A DNA stretch of 64,000 nucleotides, from NCBI GenBank assembly GCA_951394405.1, contig OX596341.1, positions 1,116,001 through 1,180,000 on the forward strand, written 5' to 3'. The notes under the pieces are model-generated. The model worked only from the letters and a program-made list of their open reading frames with translations. It did not search any database and was not told the DNA's origin. The stretch comes from Coprinellus micaceus. Taxonomy: Eukaryota; Basidiomycota; Agaricomycetes; Agaricales; Psathyrellaceae. A program made the translations under genes and the position numbers. Positions 21,629 through 33,427 of this stretch are shown one piece after another; the first letter of the stretch is position 1, and every line of letters begins with the position of its first letter.

Positions 21629-22735
21629 TGTTTGGTCCAAGCAAAATAAAGCCTCATGTTACACTAGATCGCGTTGAACTCATCTCGCAAAACGTGACGG
21701 CGACCATCTTTTGACATGCGGTAACTCCGTTTAGGCACACCGAGCGCAGTCCGCAAGATGTTCATGGTTTCTTTGGCCAACGGGCCGCCACATACATAGA
21801 AAATGAATGCCATGGTTTAATGTGAAGGAATTCGTAGTGTAGCTCAATTCTTGACCTGTCAGTAACAGTTGCTGACCTTGCCAAGTTTCCGCTGGCTAAA
21901 AAGATGCAGTTCCTTCCCCACTATCCCCTGCAACAAGAATGATTCCGAAAGCTCGCCGGCCTATATTATCAGGAAACCTTTCTTAGAAGGTATAGCCTAG
22001 TGAATTGGATCCCCGGTCGCTTCGAAGACGGTTTGCTGGAACTTCAACTTGGAGGGGGGAACGTCACCTATCCATATATGGCTCAAGCTCTCGGTTAGAG
22101 GTCGAGCCGCGAGCCCGAGAGATCGAGTCGAACTTGACTCGCAGAAGCAATAATCAATCTCTGGGGTTGCGCGAACGGGAGTCTGCGGCGAGTTGGGTCA
22201 CGGAATCGTCTTACTACTTGGGTGTAACCCACGTATGATTACTGCATTTTACAAGGAGAATTAAAGAAATAGCGTTCAATTCGAAGGCATTGCATGCGTG
22301 CGTGTACAGTGTCGAGACCAACTCACGCGAGGCGCAGCTAAACAGTGCACAAACAACGTTGAAATCCAGCCTGCCACACGCGGATCACAAGTGGTGCCAG
22401 ACATCCCGAAGTCGATTCCGAGTGTCACCCCATATCCATTCGTTATCAAGAAATTCCGCAGGTCTCTATGCCTTAGCTTAAATGAGGGCGGGTAGTGGAT
22501 ATGGCTTTAGGGCACCTAAGTACCGCATTCGATGGCTTTCCAACCGTTGCGCCAATCGTTCGTGTTTATCACTTCTTTACATCCGGTGAACTATGGAGTA
22601 GAGGATTACGACGTTCACTCGCAACTCCCATATTCATAACCACGGTTCACTTACTTTCCCTGCAGCTATCAACTCCCTGTATTTCTATCGAACCAGTAGG
22701 ACGCCCTCAGTCCGACTGGTCTCAGCAATGATCGT
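21629..22735. other. No gene seen
   Basis: About 1.1 kb of short chance ORFs only. Confidence 0.5.
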
Positions 22736-23604
22736 GGGCAGGGCTCCATCGATCAATGAGTGGCCACTAGTGCAGCGATGGAACTGGGGGCCTACCAGTG
22801 AGGAGAGAATGGAGGCATCGTGAATCTGTTGGCTATGGTCCATGTCGATTACTGAACCCCCTCAATCGAGCATCAACGTCGTGGAGGGAGTGTCTGCGGC
22901 TTGGCTCGAACTCGAGGCTCCAGCGCGGTAGTGCCAAATGCCACAACTCCCACGCCCAGCAAGCCGAGCCCATCGTGTGAAGGTCGAGCATCGGCAACGG
23001 CACAATGGCATTTCGTCATTCTTAATTATCATCCGCATCTTCACCTCCTCTCGTCTCTCTCCTCGTTCCCTGCTTTCTCCGATTCTTTCACTGTCCCTGG
23101 TTCCTCCCGTTTCCTCCGGTACCGTCTCGGGAGAAAGGCGGATGCCACCCCCGACGCCCGTTCAGCTCTGAGTAGAGGTATACCTTTCAAGACACGCGAG
23201 GCCGTACCCCACACGAGGTGCGTGCGCCTCGGTTCGTTGGTTCTCGACGCCCGGGGCCCTTCTGATATGTTCGTATTAAGCCAAAACTCCACCTCGACGG
23301 CTACTACACGCCGGGTCCATAACGAAGGTTGATACATCCAAGCGTACTCGACACAAGCCGCCAAGGACGAAGCTGACTCTAATCAATCATTACTGCGGCC
23401 AACGACGGTCCAGGGTAGTTCATATCACCCCCCAAGGCGTTCTCTGCACTTCCTCTCGTCGGCGTTCCGTCCTATCTTTCACCCAAACCTTGCTTGGCTT
23501 GCGTTCAAAAGCCATCCTCGCCCAACCCAGAGACTGAGAAGGCGTCTCGCCTTTCGTCTCACCTTTGAAACCTCTCTTCGCGCTCGAGTCTTCACTTGTC
23601 CACC
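22736..23604 (+). repeat. Dispersed upstream repeat, copy C, and 5' region of the membrane-protein gene
   Basis: The first 300 bases match copies A (13260-13520) and B (19630-19900). The next part matches 15409-15560. It leads directly into the intact gene at 23605 through a pyrimidine-rich, TATA-less stretch. It therefore defines the source of the dispersed repeats. Confidence 0.65.
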
Positions 23605-25894
23605 ATGTCCACCACCACATCGCCTACTTCGACTATCTCACTCACCACCACCTCCGCTTCCGATATAGACACATCCTCGACCTTCTTCAGCGACATCGCC
23701 TCCTCCTCGAATTCACCCCAGGGCTTCACGACGCCCACAGGCGGGTACCCGCCCTACCGGACTCGCCAGGCGGAGCAGACGGGTGGGTACAATGGGGGCG
23801 GCGGAGGCGGAGGTGGAGGGAATGGGAACCCGAATGGTGGAGGGAACATGGCGAGTAGCGCCGCGCTTTATCGTGAGTCTCAACTTCTTCTTTCTATGAA
23901 GTGGAAGTCTGGACTCTGATAGACTTTTTCTCTATGCTTCTCTTCCTCCCTTCTTCCTTCTTCCGGTATGACATGGGATCTGTGTGGGGTGGATCCGAAA
24001 TTTCGTTCGTTCTGGACCTATAAATAACCCCTCGTCGACCGTCGACCTGTGACCTACCTTCTTTTGTCTGGACCCCACGCTATATTGTGACTTCTCGCGC
24101 GGTTTGGCGACGACGGCTTTTGGGTGACATTGGCGTTGCGCCTGACGCTCCTCGAATGCGAACGTCCATGATCTCCCGCGTGTTTCCCGGGTCTGCCCCT
24201 CGTCGTTGTGTGCCCTCGACGTGATTACTGCGATGAAACTTGCTCGGCTGCTTGCGTACTCGATGTACGGTGCTGGGACTGCGTCGACGTCACTTGCGGC
24301 GTCTTACTCGGGGTTCTCGTCATCGCTGGCTTCATCGTTACCCTCGCCGTTGCCCTCGTCTGCCTCGTGGTCACCAACACCCTCTCCCTCTCCCCCTTCC
24401 CCTACACCACCCACCTCACCCCTGCTCTCCTTCTCACTTCCTACCCGTCTCATCCTCCCGGTCGTCGAATCTCCCGCCCAATCATCCCCGCTTTCCGACG
24501 GTGCCACCATCACCCTCACTCCGTCGTCGACGTACGACGATCCTGTCCCGACCTACGCGCCCGACCCGGCTGGTACGACGTCCCGGGAATGGCGCCCGTC
24601 TCCAGTGTATACGTTCCTTGCGACGTTGGTGTTGCTTTTGGCGGTGTCGGCTGCGATTGTGACGAGGTGAGTTTTTAAGAGGTTTTCGTTGGGGAGGGAT
24701 TGTGTGAAGGTTGTGGTTGTGATTGTGAAGGTGGCGTCGGGGCTGGGGGTGCGGATACTGGAGCGAGATGGTGAACGCGAGTATAAACGTTGAGACGTGG
24801 TCTGGATGGGGCAGAGAACGTCGTTGGTGGGCTACGTGGAACTCGATACTGACGATTACCTTCTGTTTAGGTCTTTCATCCTCAGAAGGAGGAATCGGAG
24901 GTTGATCGAGGAGGCGATAAGGAATGGGACGTGGAACCCTGGTATGATGGACGGCGGGGTGGGCGGGAACGGGCCTTTGGGGAGGGGAGGGCCCCGCGTG
25001 GATTTGAGTAAGAAGCCGGTGATGTGGGAGACGTATCTAGGGGTGGATGGGTCTGAGGGTGGGATTACTGGGTATGGGGACAAAGGGGGGTATGGGTTAG
25101 GTGGAGGTGGGAAAGGTGGGAACGAGGGAGGAGGGTATGGGGAGGAGAAGGGAGGGGGAGGGGTGTGGAATGGGGGAGGGTATGGGCATGGAGAGAAAGG
25201 GAGCGCGTGGGGAGGGGAGATGAAGGAGTGGGATGGGATTAAGCCTGTGTCTGTGAGCTACATGGCCATTCCGAAGGGAACGTCGAGGAAGCCTGTCGTA
25301 GCGCCGCTTGGGATACCCCCCGGGGTGAACGACGGCCACGATCATCGCCAACAAGAACCGCGACCGGGTATCCTGAGCTCTGCGGGGACGTTCGTTGCGG
25401 ACCTCTTTAGGCCTCCGAGGTCCGGTGCTGGGCCGCAGGCGAACGGGATGGGGGCAGGGAGGGAGGAGGATGAGGAGGTGGAGGTGGCGCTTACTCCCGA
25501 GGGGGAGAGGACGGTTAGGGTCGCGGTGTTGATTGCGATGCCGAGGCCGGCTAGTGTGCATCGGCGTGGGGGGTCGAGGAGTGGGTCTGGGTCGTCGTCT
25601 GAGGCTTCGAGTAGTAGTTTGCCGTCGGGGTCTGCAGTACCACCGCCGATAACGACACTCCAGACGGCGGTGGTACATCCGCTTGAGGGGGTTCTGGGCG
25701 TACCCCTGACGCAAAACCAGCAAGAGGAGGACGAAGCGCCGCTTCCTGTCCTCGAGATAGGTGTGGCGGAGGTGTTGGTTATCGACCCTGAGGTTGAGGT
25801 GAGGTCGAGGATGAGTGGGGATACAGAGGAGGAGTTTAGGAAGGATGGGGATCGGGAGGGTGGGAGTAGGAGTAGTGTTAGTGTGGAGCGGTGA
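23605..25894 (+). CDS. Single-pass membrane protein, uncharacterised agaricomycete family (copy 1)
   Basis: Three exons: 23605-23872, 24606-24666, 24871-25894; 450 aa. Exon 1 is Ser/Thr-rich then poly-Gly, likely extracellular. The 61-nt exon 2 encodes LYTFLATLVLLLAVSAAIV, the membrane helix (about residues 92-109). Exon 3 starts with a basic stop-transfer run (SFILRRRNRRL), then EEAIRNGTWNPGMMDGG, VDLSKKP, Gly-rich repeats, and two conserved-looking hydrophobic strands (TVRVAVLIAMPRP; LPVLEIGVAEVLVI). No signal peptide, so type III orientation is likely. The same 61-nt exon and phases occur in the copy at 27267. Intron 1 is unusually long (733 nt) and holds an open Ser/Pro-rich frame that could be an alternative exon. 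Confidence 0.75.
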
Positions 25895-27266
25895 GGGGTG
25901 TACGTGGTTTTCGCACCAGTTTTGCTTTTTTCTTTCATGGCCTTTACTGACCTGTTGTTTTACTATGAACATTGAACTCTTTGTTGTGTTGGATCGCGTA
26001 TCGCGTATCGTGTACATGTACATACTCTACTTACTACTGCAGGCTGCGTACTCGTGGGTACGATTTGGGACCTACTCTTCATTTGGGTGGACTCATCTCG
26101 ATCGAGGTTTAACGGGGTTAGGATGTCTTGTGCGCTGTTTGAGGGGGCGTCGTGGGGGCGGGAAGGCTAAGATTGGGCACACAGTAAGGTTGGTTAACCG
26201 ACGCACTACGCAAGCTCAGCTCTGCGCCCGATGACAGCTCGAGGCCTACCGAGACGCTTTGACCTCGGCGGCTATGGGGACAACATTTCACTTAATAGCC
26301 GTGTGATAGGGACTTAGAGTTCGTGTGGGGCGGCTGATCAGCATTGACACGATGTAGGCGCGTGGAGGCGTTCATCCAATGCGGCGTGATGCAAGCGTGA
26401 TGGGGATGTACGTACGCAATCGGTGGGCGCCTATCTCGGGGGAAGCTCGGGTAACCGGATTTTGGGTTGAGTTGCCGATGAATAGCCGGGGTTGTGTTAT
26501 GATGCGAGGGTGTTGACAGACAAGTGATGTGGTGTACCGGCACCGATCAGCGGAGTCCGGTAAGAGCCGGGATTGTAGCCGGAGGCCCCTGTCGCCGCCG
26601 GTCGGCTTGGTTTCAACCAACAACAGCGTCGTCGTCGTCGTCTCTCTCAACGATCGTCGTCTTTTGTGGAGTCTTGGGCGATGTAAACGTGTCTAGTGTC
26701 GTTAAATACCCACCACATCGTCAGTCGATCGACCCCCAGGAAGGAGCCCCGAGCAAGCCTCGAATTCACGTTCTACCAAGAGGTCAGTACTCGGCTCCAG
26801 CTCTTTCATATAGTCAATCACGATGATCGACATAGCCTCATAGCCTGTTATCCTCGTACCTCGCCAAGAGACCCGTGCAGAGGTTCGTCAGCACCCATAC
26901 CACATACTCCACATACAACCCCCGTTTATCGAAGCCTGATGCTTACCACTCCCCCTGTGCTGACTTTGGAATCTTTAACCCACCAGGCGACCGGCTCGCT
27001 CAGCAAATCACACACCAGTGACCAGTATCACTGCGGACAAGGAGAGGCGGTACACACCTTTAGTTGGGTGGTGACGTTCGATTTCGACTCTTTCTGACTT
27101 TCCTCCCGACGACATCCAGCGCCTCTTGGTCCCTGCGTGAGCGTTATCGCGAATCGACGCCGCGAGTCGTACGTATCTAGGCGGCCGTTGCGCGTTCCTT
27201 GACCTCGGTCTCGTCGTAACCTCATTATCAGCTTCGTTACTCGTACTGTGATCTTCCTTACCCGCC
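25895..27266. other. Intergenic region between the tandem membrane-protein genes
   Basis: About 1.4 kb; no gene or clear repeat. A short GTC triplet run is at about 26627-26641. Confidence 0.5.
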
Positions 27267-29153
27267 ATGTCTACGACCACGACGTCCACCTCGGGCACCC
27301 GCTCCTCCACCTCTACGACCTCGGGCTCCTTTTCGTCTATAACGCCCTTCACTACCCTCTCCTCCTCCTTCCCGAGCTTTACAGCAACAGCGAGCCCAAC
27401 ATTCGGCCCTGGGAATAACGGAAATGGCGGGGGCGGAGGGGGTAATGGAAACGGAGGAGGGAACACAAATATCGTGGGGAGCGCTGCGTTGTACTGTGAG
27501 TGCCTTCATCGTCCTATCGTTCAGTGACGGAGGAGAGCGGGGAATGAAGTTGGAGGATGGGGAGTGTGGGTGTACGATGAAATAGAAGGCTCGAAAGCTG
27601 ATTGAGTTTTGCTTCACGCCTCGCTTCTGGCTTCGATCTTTTTTGTCGACCGCGATGCTTCGAATTCTCGCACCTGGACACCGCCTTCCTACCTCGATCT
27701 CTACCCTCGCTGAACTCTGTCCTCGTTTTCTTCCTCTCAACGCGACGTCCATGGCCCTGCACACCCCCCGACGGACACCATCGACGCCGCCATCGACATG
27801 ATCCCGCCTGACACCGCCGAACGATCCCTGGGTTCCCCAACCGCACGCCTCACCTCCTTATCACACACCCCCACCGCACCCTTATCCTCGATCGGCCTCG
27901 CCGCCTCTACCGTCCGCACCTACGCACCTCCTACCCCCCCTCCCTCATCATCATCGTCATCAAATCGCAATAATGGTGACGCATGGCGCCCGTCTCCAGT
28001 ATACACCTTCCTCGCGACGTTGGTCCTGCTCTTGAGCGTGTCCGCGGCGATTGTGTTCAGGTGCGTCTGTTTTCCTTTCATCAGTCGGGGCTAGTACCTC
28101 TGCCTCCTCCTTCACCCCTCCTCCTCTGACCTTTCGGTTTTTGTTCGTTCGTTCCGTCTGCCCACTGACACTCACTGACATTCTCCTCTCCTTTACTTAT
28201 GGTCACCCGGCACCAACTCACACTAACGCTCACCCGCCTTTCCCCCTAATAGGAGCTTCGTCCTGAGGAGACGCCACCGGCTTATGGTGGAAGAGGCGAT
28301 ACGGAACGGGACGTGGAATCCGGGGATGATGGATGGAGGTGTGGGCGGGAATGGGCCGCTTGGGAGGGGTGGGGCGAGGGTGGATTTGAGTAAGAAGCCG
28401 AGGATGTGGGAGACGTATCTTGGGGGAGGGGGCTTGGTTGGGGGTGGGGCGGGTTCGAGTACGAGTGGGTATATGGGTGAGAAGGGAGGACAGTGGGCCG
28501 GGTGGAATGCGGGAGGGGGTGGGGGAGAGGTGAGGGAGTGGGATGGGATCAAGCCTGTCAGTGTATCCTACGTCGCATCCACACCCGCCCCCTCCTCCAA
28601 AACCGGGTCGTCATCATCCGGATCCGCTGTCGGCGGCTCAACCGCCTCGAATCCTCCCTCGGTGCATGGGATCCAGCACCAGCAAAGCCGGGGCGCGCTG
28701 AGAGAGGCGGGGACGTTCGTTGCGGATTTGTTTAGGACGCCAAGGATGCCAGTGCCCCCAGGGGCGATGGCGGGGGAAAGTGAGGAGGTGGAGATGGGGA
28801 GTGTGCCTGCGGCGCAGGATGGGGAGAGGACGGTTAGAGTTGCGGTGTTGATTGCGATGCCGAGGCCGCCTTCGTTAACGGGGCACTCGTCTGCGACTTC
28901 ATCTGAGGCGTCGAGTTCGAGTTCACCTCAAGCGCATCCGTTATCTGCGACGGTTCCGCCAATAGGGCAGGGTGACGGGGAGGGTGAGGAGAAGCCGTTG
29001 CCGGTGCTTGAGATTGGGGTTGCGGAGGTGACGGTTGTGGTGGGTCATGATGAGGATGGAGTAGAGGAGGCGAGGAGGATGAGTGGGGAGAGTGTGGAGT
29101 TGAAAAAGGGGGGAGGGGGTGAGGGGGTTGGTGGGCCGGCTCCTGTTGTATGA
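27267..29153 (+). CDS. Single-pass membrane protein, uncharacterised agaricomycete family (copy 2)
   Basis: Three exons: 27267-27495, 28000-28060, 28253-29153; 396 aa. Tandem paralogue of the gene at 23605 with the same phases and the same 61-nt membrane-helix exon (YTFLATLVLLLSVSAAIVF, about residues 78-96). Shared segments: SAALY at the exon 1 end, SFVLRRRHRLMVEEAIRNG, NPGMMDGGVGGNGPLGRGG, VDLSKKPRMWETYLGG, WDGIKPVSVSYVA, AGTFVADLFR, TVRVAVLIAMPRP and LPVLEIGVAEV. The conserved cytoplasmic blocks against a free-running Ser/Gly ectodomain suggest that function resides inside the cell. Function unknown. Confidence 0.77.
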
Positions 29154-29984
29154 TCGTGGTTCCTTGAGGGTTTGGTTCACGTCTTTTTGATCTCAGTGGT
29201 CTCGGGCGTGTGTTTTCGCTTTCTTGTACACCTGTTGGAAGGTGGTCTTGTTGTATGTATTAATACCCTTGAGCGTTGGACTCTTTTGCCCTGTTGTACA
29301 CATTACCGCTTGTTCATGATTACTCTAGTCTCCTGTATTACGGGGTCGTACGTTCTTACTGAACAACGCCCCGACCCGCGTACCCACCTGCATCTCCCAG
29401 GCCAGGTTGTACAGGTTCCAGAGTCAACGAGTGGGCTGAGTGGACTTGGTGACCACGTGGCTTGTGGGGGAGCCTACCCTAAAGTGACGTTGCCCCATCA
29501 TATCGCTATCTGTAGCTCCTTCCTGTTCTTCCTCTCCACCATCGTCCAACACGTTCCATTTCTCCTTCACACCCTCCTACCATCACCTTCACCATATCAA
29601 TGCGGACCCGATGAACTCGACGCGCCGAGTTGGGCGATACGCGATCCACTGTTTGTCTAGAGAATGGGACAGATGGTGACGTTGACGGGCGCTTATTTTG
29701 ACGAGTGGGCGATTTGGGCGATTTGGTGCGTGAGTCGGTGGATAAATTGGTGTTAGCTTCTAAGGATGACGCTTAGAACAGTATATGAGTGTGTGGTGCA
29801 AGGTGGAGCGTTGATGCGTCGCGGGACATACCACTGGGAGGAGATCAGTTGGATTGGCTCGGGGTCGACTGCGAGGTACGTCACATCATCGAACACCCTC
29901 AGCTAGCTTCTGGGGTCGGAAGTTAAGGTTCGGAACCTCTCGAGTCTCATAAGTGGTGGGGAGAGCTGGAGACAGTGCCTGTCT
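29154..29984. other. No gene seen
   Basis: 3' flank of the membrane-protein gene; only chance ORFs. Confidence 0.5.
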
Positions 29985-31560
29985 CCGATTTCGCATTAAG
30001 TCTTCGACGTCATTGGCTCTCGGGCTAGAAAGTGCCAGAAGACGCTGCGGAGCGCCTTGCATTCGGTTATGTATCGGGCCACTGAAGGAAGATATTCGGA
30101 ATGTAGGGGACCACCCCCTATGGGTGGAATACACTCTGCCTCTTGGCACGCCCGACTCGGATTTACCATCCACCATTAGAGTTCGAACCGCAACGGCGAT
30201 GGCGATTCCATGTAGCCAGGTCTGGACTCTGTGATGTGGAACCACTTTACTTCCCCGCTCCCGTGAGCGTATGGATTGGAAGCAGGTACGTGGTGTGCAT
30301 GTGCGTCCCAGAAAGCGATTTAGGGGTGACTTTCGAAGGCGAGGAAGAGGATTCTGTGGAGGTCGTTGGCAAGAAAGGGTATGATTGAATGTGGGTTCTA
30401 TCTGGGTCGTCGTCATACGTCTCTGGACACAAAAAATGCCATACGGAGTTGTAGAACGCCATATGTTAGGCTGTGCATTGGGCGCCTGAGGGAAGATATC
30501 CGGAATGCAGTAGAACGCTGACATGCCCTATTCTCCGCGTCTCGTTAGAATTCTAACCGCGAGGGCGGTTACATGTGGTCATGCGTTGTGGAACCACTTT
30601 CCCTCTCTGGGTTTACGACCGTATGGAGAGAGAGTGGAGACGTGATGTACAGGTGTGTCCCAGAAATTTGGTTTGGGGGTCAGCTTCGTTGACGCGGGAG
30701 AAGACTCGGTGAGCAGTCATGGCCGAGAGAGGATATGATTGGATGTGGGTTCTATTTGGGTTGTCGTCATACGCTTCTGGACACAAAAAATGCCATAAGG
30801 AGTTGCAGAATGCCTCAAGTTTGGCTATTCATCGGTCCCTTGAGAGAAGACATCTGGAATTCAGGGGAACACTCCTCAATGTGCGCCTCTGCGGTATGCC
30901 CACTTTTCCTCCTATCACCAGAATTCCAACAGAAGGCGATTCCATGCGGTCATGCCTGTGCTTCGGTATTACTTTCCTTCCCCGCGCTCACGAACATATG
31001 CGGGACGGCCAGGTGCATGGTGTGCATGTGCGGCCCAAGAGAGTGGTTTGGGGGTTTACCTTTGAAGACGCTGGCTAATGAAACCGTGACCAAGAACAGG
31101 TATGATTGGGTGTGGTTCTATCCGGTCGCCATCATACACCTCTAGGCTCAAAAAATCCCATAAGGAGCTGGAGAACACCTTATACCTAGCGCCTGGGGGA
31201 AGACGTCCGGGATTCAGGGGAACGCTCCTCGATGTGTGGAGTACACCTTGCCTCTGCGACGAGCCCGATTTCCAGCCCATCATCTGATCCAAGTCAAAAT
31301 CTTCAACCGTGAGGGCGAATCCATGAGGTCAGTCCCGTGCTTCGGTTTCACCTTCATACCCGACACCTACGGCTATATTCAGGAGACCCAAATGCACGGT
31401 GTACACGTGTGGCCCAGAGAAGTGGTTTGAGGATTTACCTTTCGAAGACGCGGACGAATGAAGACGCGGCCAAGAAAAGGCATGATTGGGTGGGGTTCTA
31501 TCTGACAGCGCCTTGCGTGTGCCGCGGAGCTTGGTGGCATTGCGGTGGCCTTTCCTTGAG
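29985..31560 (+). repeat. Diverged tandem repeat, about four units of 350-390 bp
   Basis: Landmarks recur at about 30040, 30428, 30778 and 31143: a CACAAAAAATGCCATA(C/A)GGAG block, GGAAGAYATYCGGAATGYAG, and AGGTATGATTGRATGTGG followed by TTCTATYTGGGT. Each unit also carries GGTGTGCATGTG and GAAGACGCTG-like words. Units keep short ORF pieces in shifting frames, so they may be relics of an amplified gene or of a satellite-like repeat. Confidence 0.65.
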
Positions 31561-33355
31561 TCGTTTCTGATACGTTCGCTGTTAGAACTCACCGACCGCA
31601 GTATGTTGTGTCATGGCTGAGGTATGGAGGACGCGCGTGTATCTTCTATGGAACGAATGCATACTCTTCCCCTCCTATAATTATCGCCCGCTCGCTGATA
31701 ACCCTCAAGGACCCCAGATATTCGACCCCCCTGAAATTCCAACTCCGCGAAGGTCCATGAGTGCAAGTCGCTGGATACCAGACAAAATGCTCTGCGCGCG
31801 AGTGACAAAGGCGTGACTCGATTGCAGCACATATATGAGTGATTCACTGGGAAAACCTAATGGCCTGAGGGGATTAACCGTGGAATGAGAGTATACGGTA
31901 TCAACCGCGGCCGGACACAGTTTCTGGAAGGGGAAGGTTGGAGCGCAGAAACTGCTTTTCTGCAATGGTGCCTCGCGGGGATAGTGGCCATACCGCTTGC
32001 GCAGCCCTGTTGGAGGCGGTTTTAGTATCCAAGGATTGCAGTTAATCAGGGATGGCGTAATGCTGTTTGTAGAAGCTCAAGGTCCTTTTACTCGAAGGAG
32101 CTTCCGCGGCTTCCTGGGATTCAGGGTTACAAGGTTGTAGAATTACTAGATTTTAGGGCTCCAAGGTTGTAGGCATTCAGGGTACCAGAAGTGGTAATGT
32201 TAGAATGTTTCCGGATAAAGGTGCCTGGGGTGGCCTGACATTGATACCAGCTGAATGTCGACCACGAACTGAGCATTTCGATCGTGCCGCCGCGGAGGTA
32301 GGATTCACTCCTTTCAATAACATCCACAACTGTTGAAAATGTCTTCAGAAAGATGAAAGCTATGGGAGCAGGCCGTTAGTGGGCAGCGGTGTTATAAAAG
32401 CAGGAAGTCGGGCCGTATTACTAGTATCCGGGGATAATGCCACCCTGGGCGCTAAACTGCGTTGGGACTCGGGGGCGAGGGCCACTCCTGGATTATTTTG
32501 GGCCACAACGGGAAAGGCGAAAATTTTAAGTTGAGGAGTGATATTGATCAATGCTCAATACGGCATTCAATCACGCCATCTCGTTAAATGGGCGAAGTTC
32601 GTGGGGCTTAGGGGCGCAGAAGAGTCAACCGATAACAATTGCCCGAGGAAATGAGCCCCGTAGCCCACCCAGCAGCGTCAGCGATCAGACATCGCAAAAT
32701 AGATATTTTAGTTTTGGGGGGTTCATCATATTTGGGTATGATATTCATGCACACGGGATAGGCGGTTGAGGGGGCGTCCTTGGTGTGGTCCCCAGATACC
32801 ACTTACTGCTCGGCATTCTTATCGCTCGAGCCAGGCTCCCAGCTTCTATGCTACTGTACAATACGCGAGTATGTCCGCAGAATCTCCGGCGCTAGCTCAC
32901 TTCCATCCCTCACGTTTTGGGTTTTCAAATCATCTCGGTACACTGCTGGCTAGGACGGTGTGAGACCAGTAGTAATTTAATTAGGTCCCGTAGGCGCCGA
33001 ATGCGGGCGCGGTGGAGCCACGGAATCTATCTCACCAGCGGGCCTGAGTATTCAAGTCTACCCTGGGCAACTCCGAAGGCAGAAGTTGAATCAGAGTTTG
33101 AATCTGACCGTGAATTTCCCCCGAGGAAGCCCCCTTCGATACTTGGCCGCTAACATTGGTACAAGGGTGTTCCGAATGTGGTTGAGAGACTGAGGGAGAG
33201 AAAGCCACTTTATGTCCTCTTCCGAGGGTCTATACCCGCCGTTTTCCCACCTTTAACATGATGGTAGTCTTGGGCCGAAGGTTTATGGGGACATTCGGTC
33301 CTGGGCGCCTAGCGGGCTGTGCCGGGGACCGGAGGCATGCGAAGCCGGAGAAACA
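31561..33355. other. No gene seen
   Basis: About 1.8 kb; short ORFs with no supported splice structure. Confidence 0.5.
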
Positions 33356-33362
33356 TATATAA
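33356..33362 (+). promoter_or_regulatory. TATA box of the second kinase gene
   Basis: TATATAA, 66 bases upstream of the ATG at 33428. Confidence 0.55.
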
Positions 33363-33427
33363 GCCTGGGTTCGTGTCTTCTGTCCCGCTACCACCAACCT
33401 CCCTTTCACCACTCATTGAACCCTACC

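Noticed and set aside
24206..24600. Long open Ser/Pro-rich frame read as a coding exon
   Set aside because: Treated as intron 1 because a CAG acceptor gives a 61-nt exon with matching phase in both paralogues; kept only as a possible alternative exon.
27258..27764. 168-codon minus-strand ORF
   Set aside because: Shadow of the poly-Gly/Ser exon 1 and intron of the membrane-protein gene.
32360..32551. Short ORFs around 32.1-32.8 kb
   Set aside because: No start, splice or family support.
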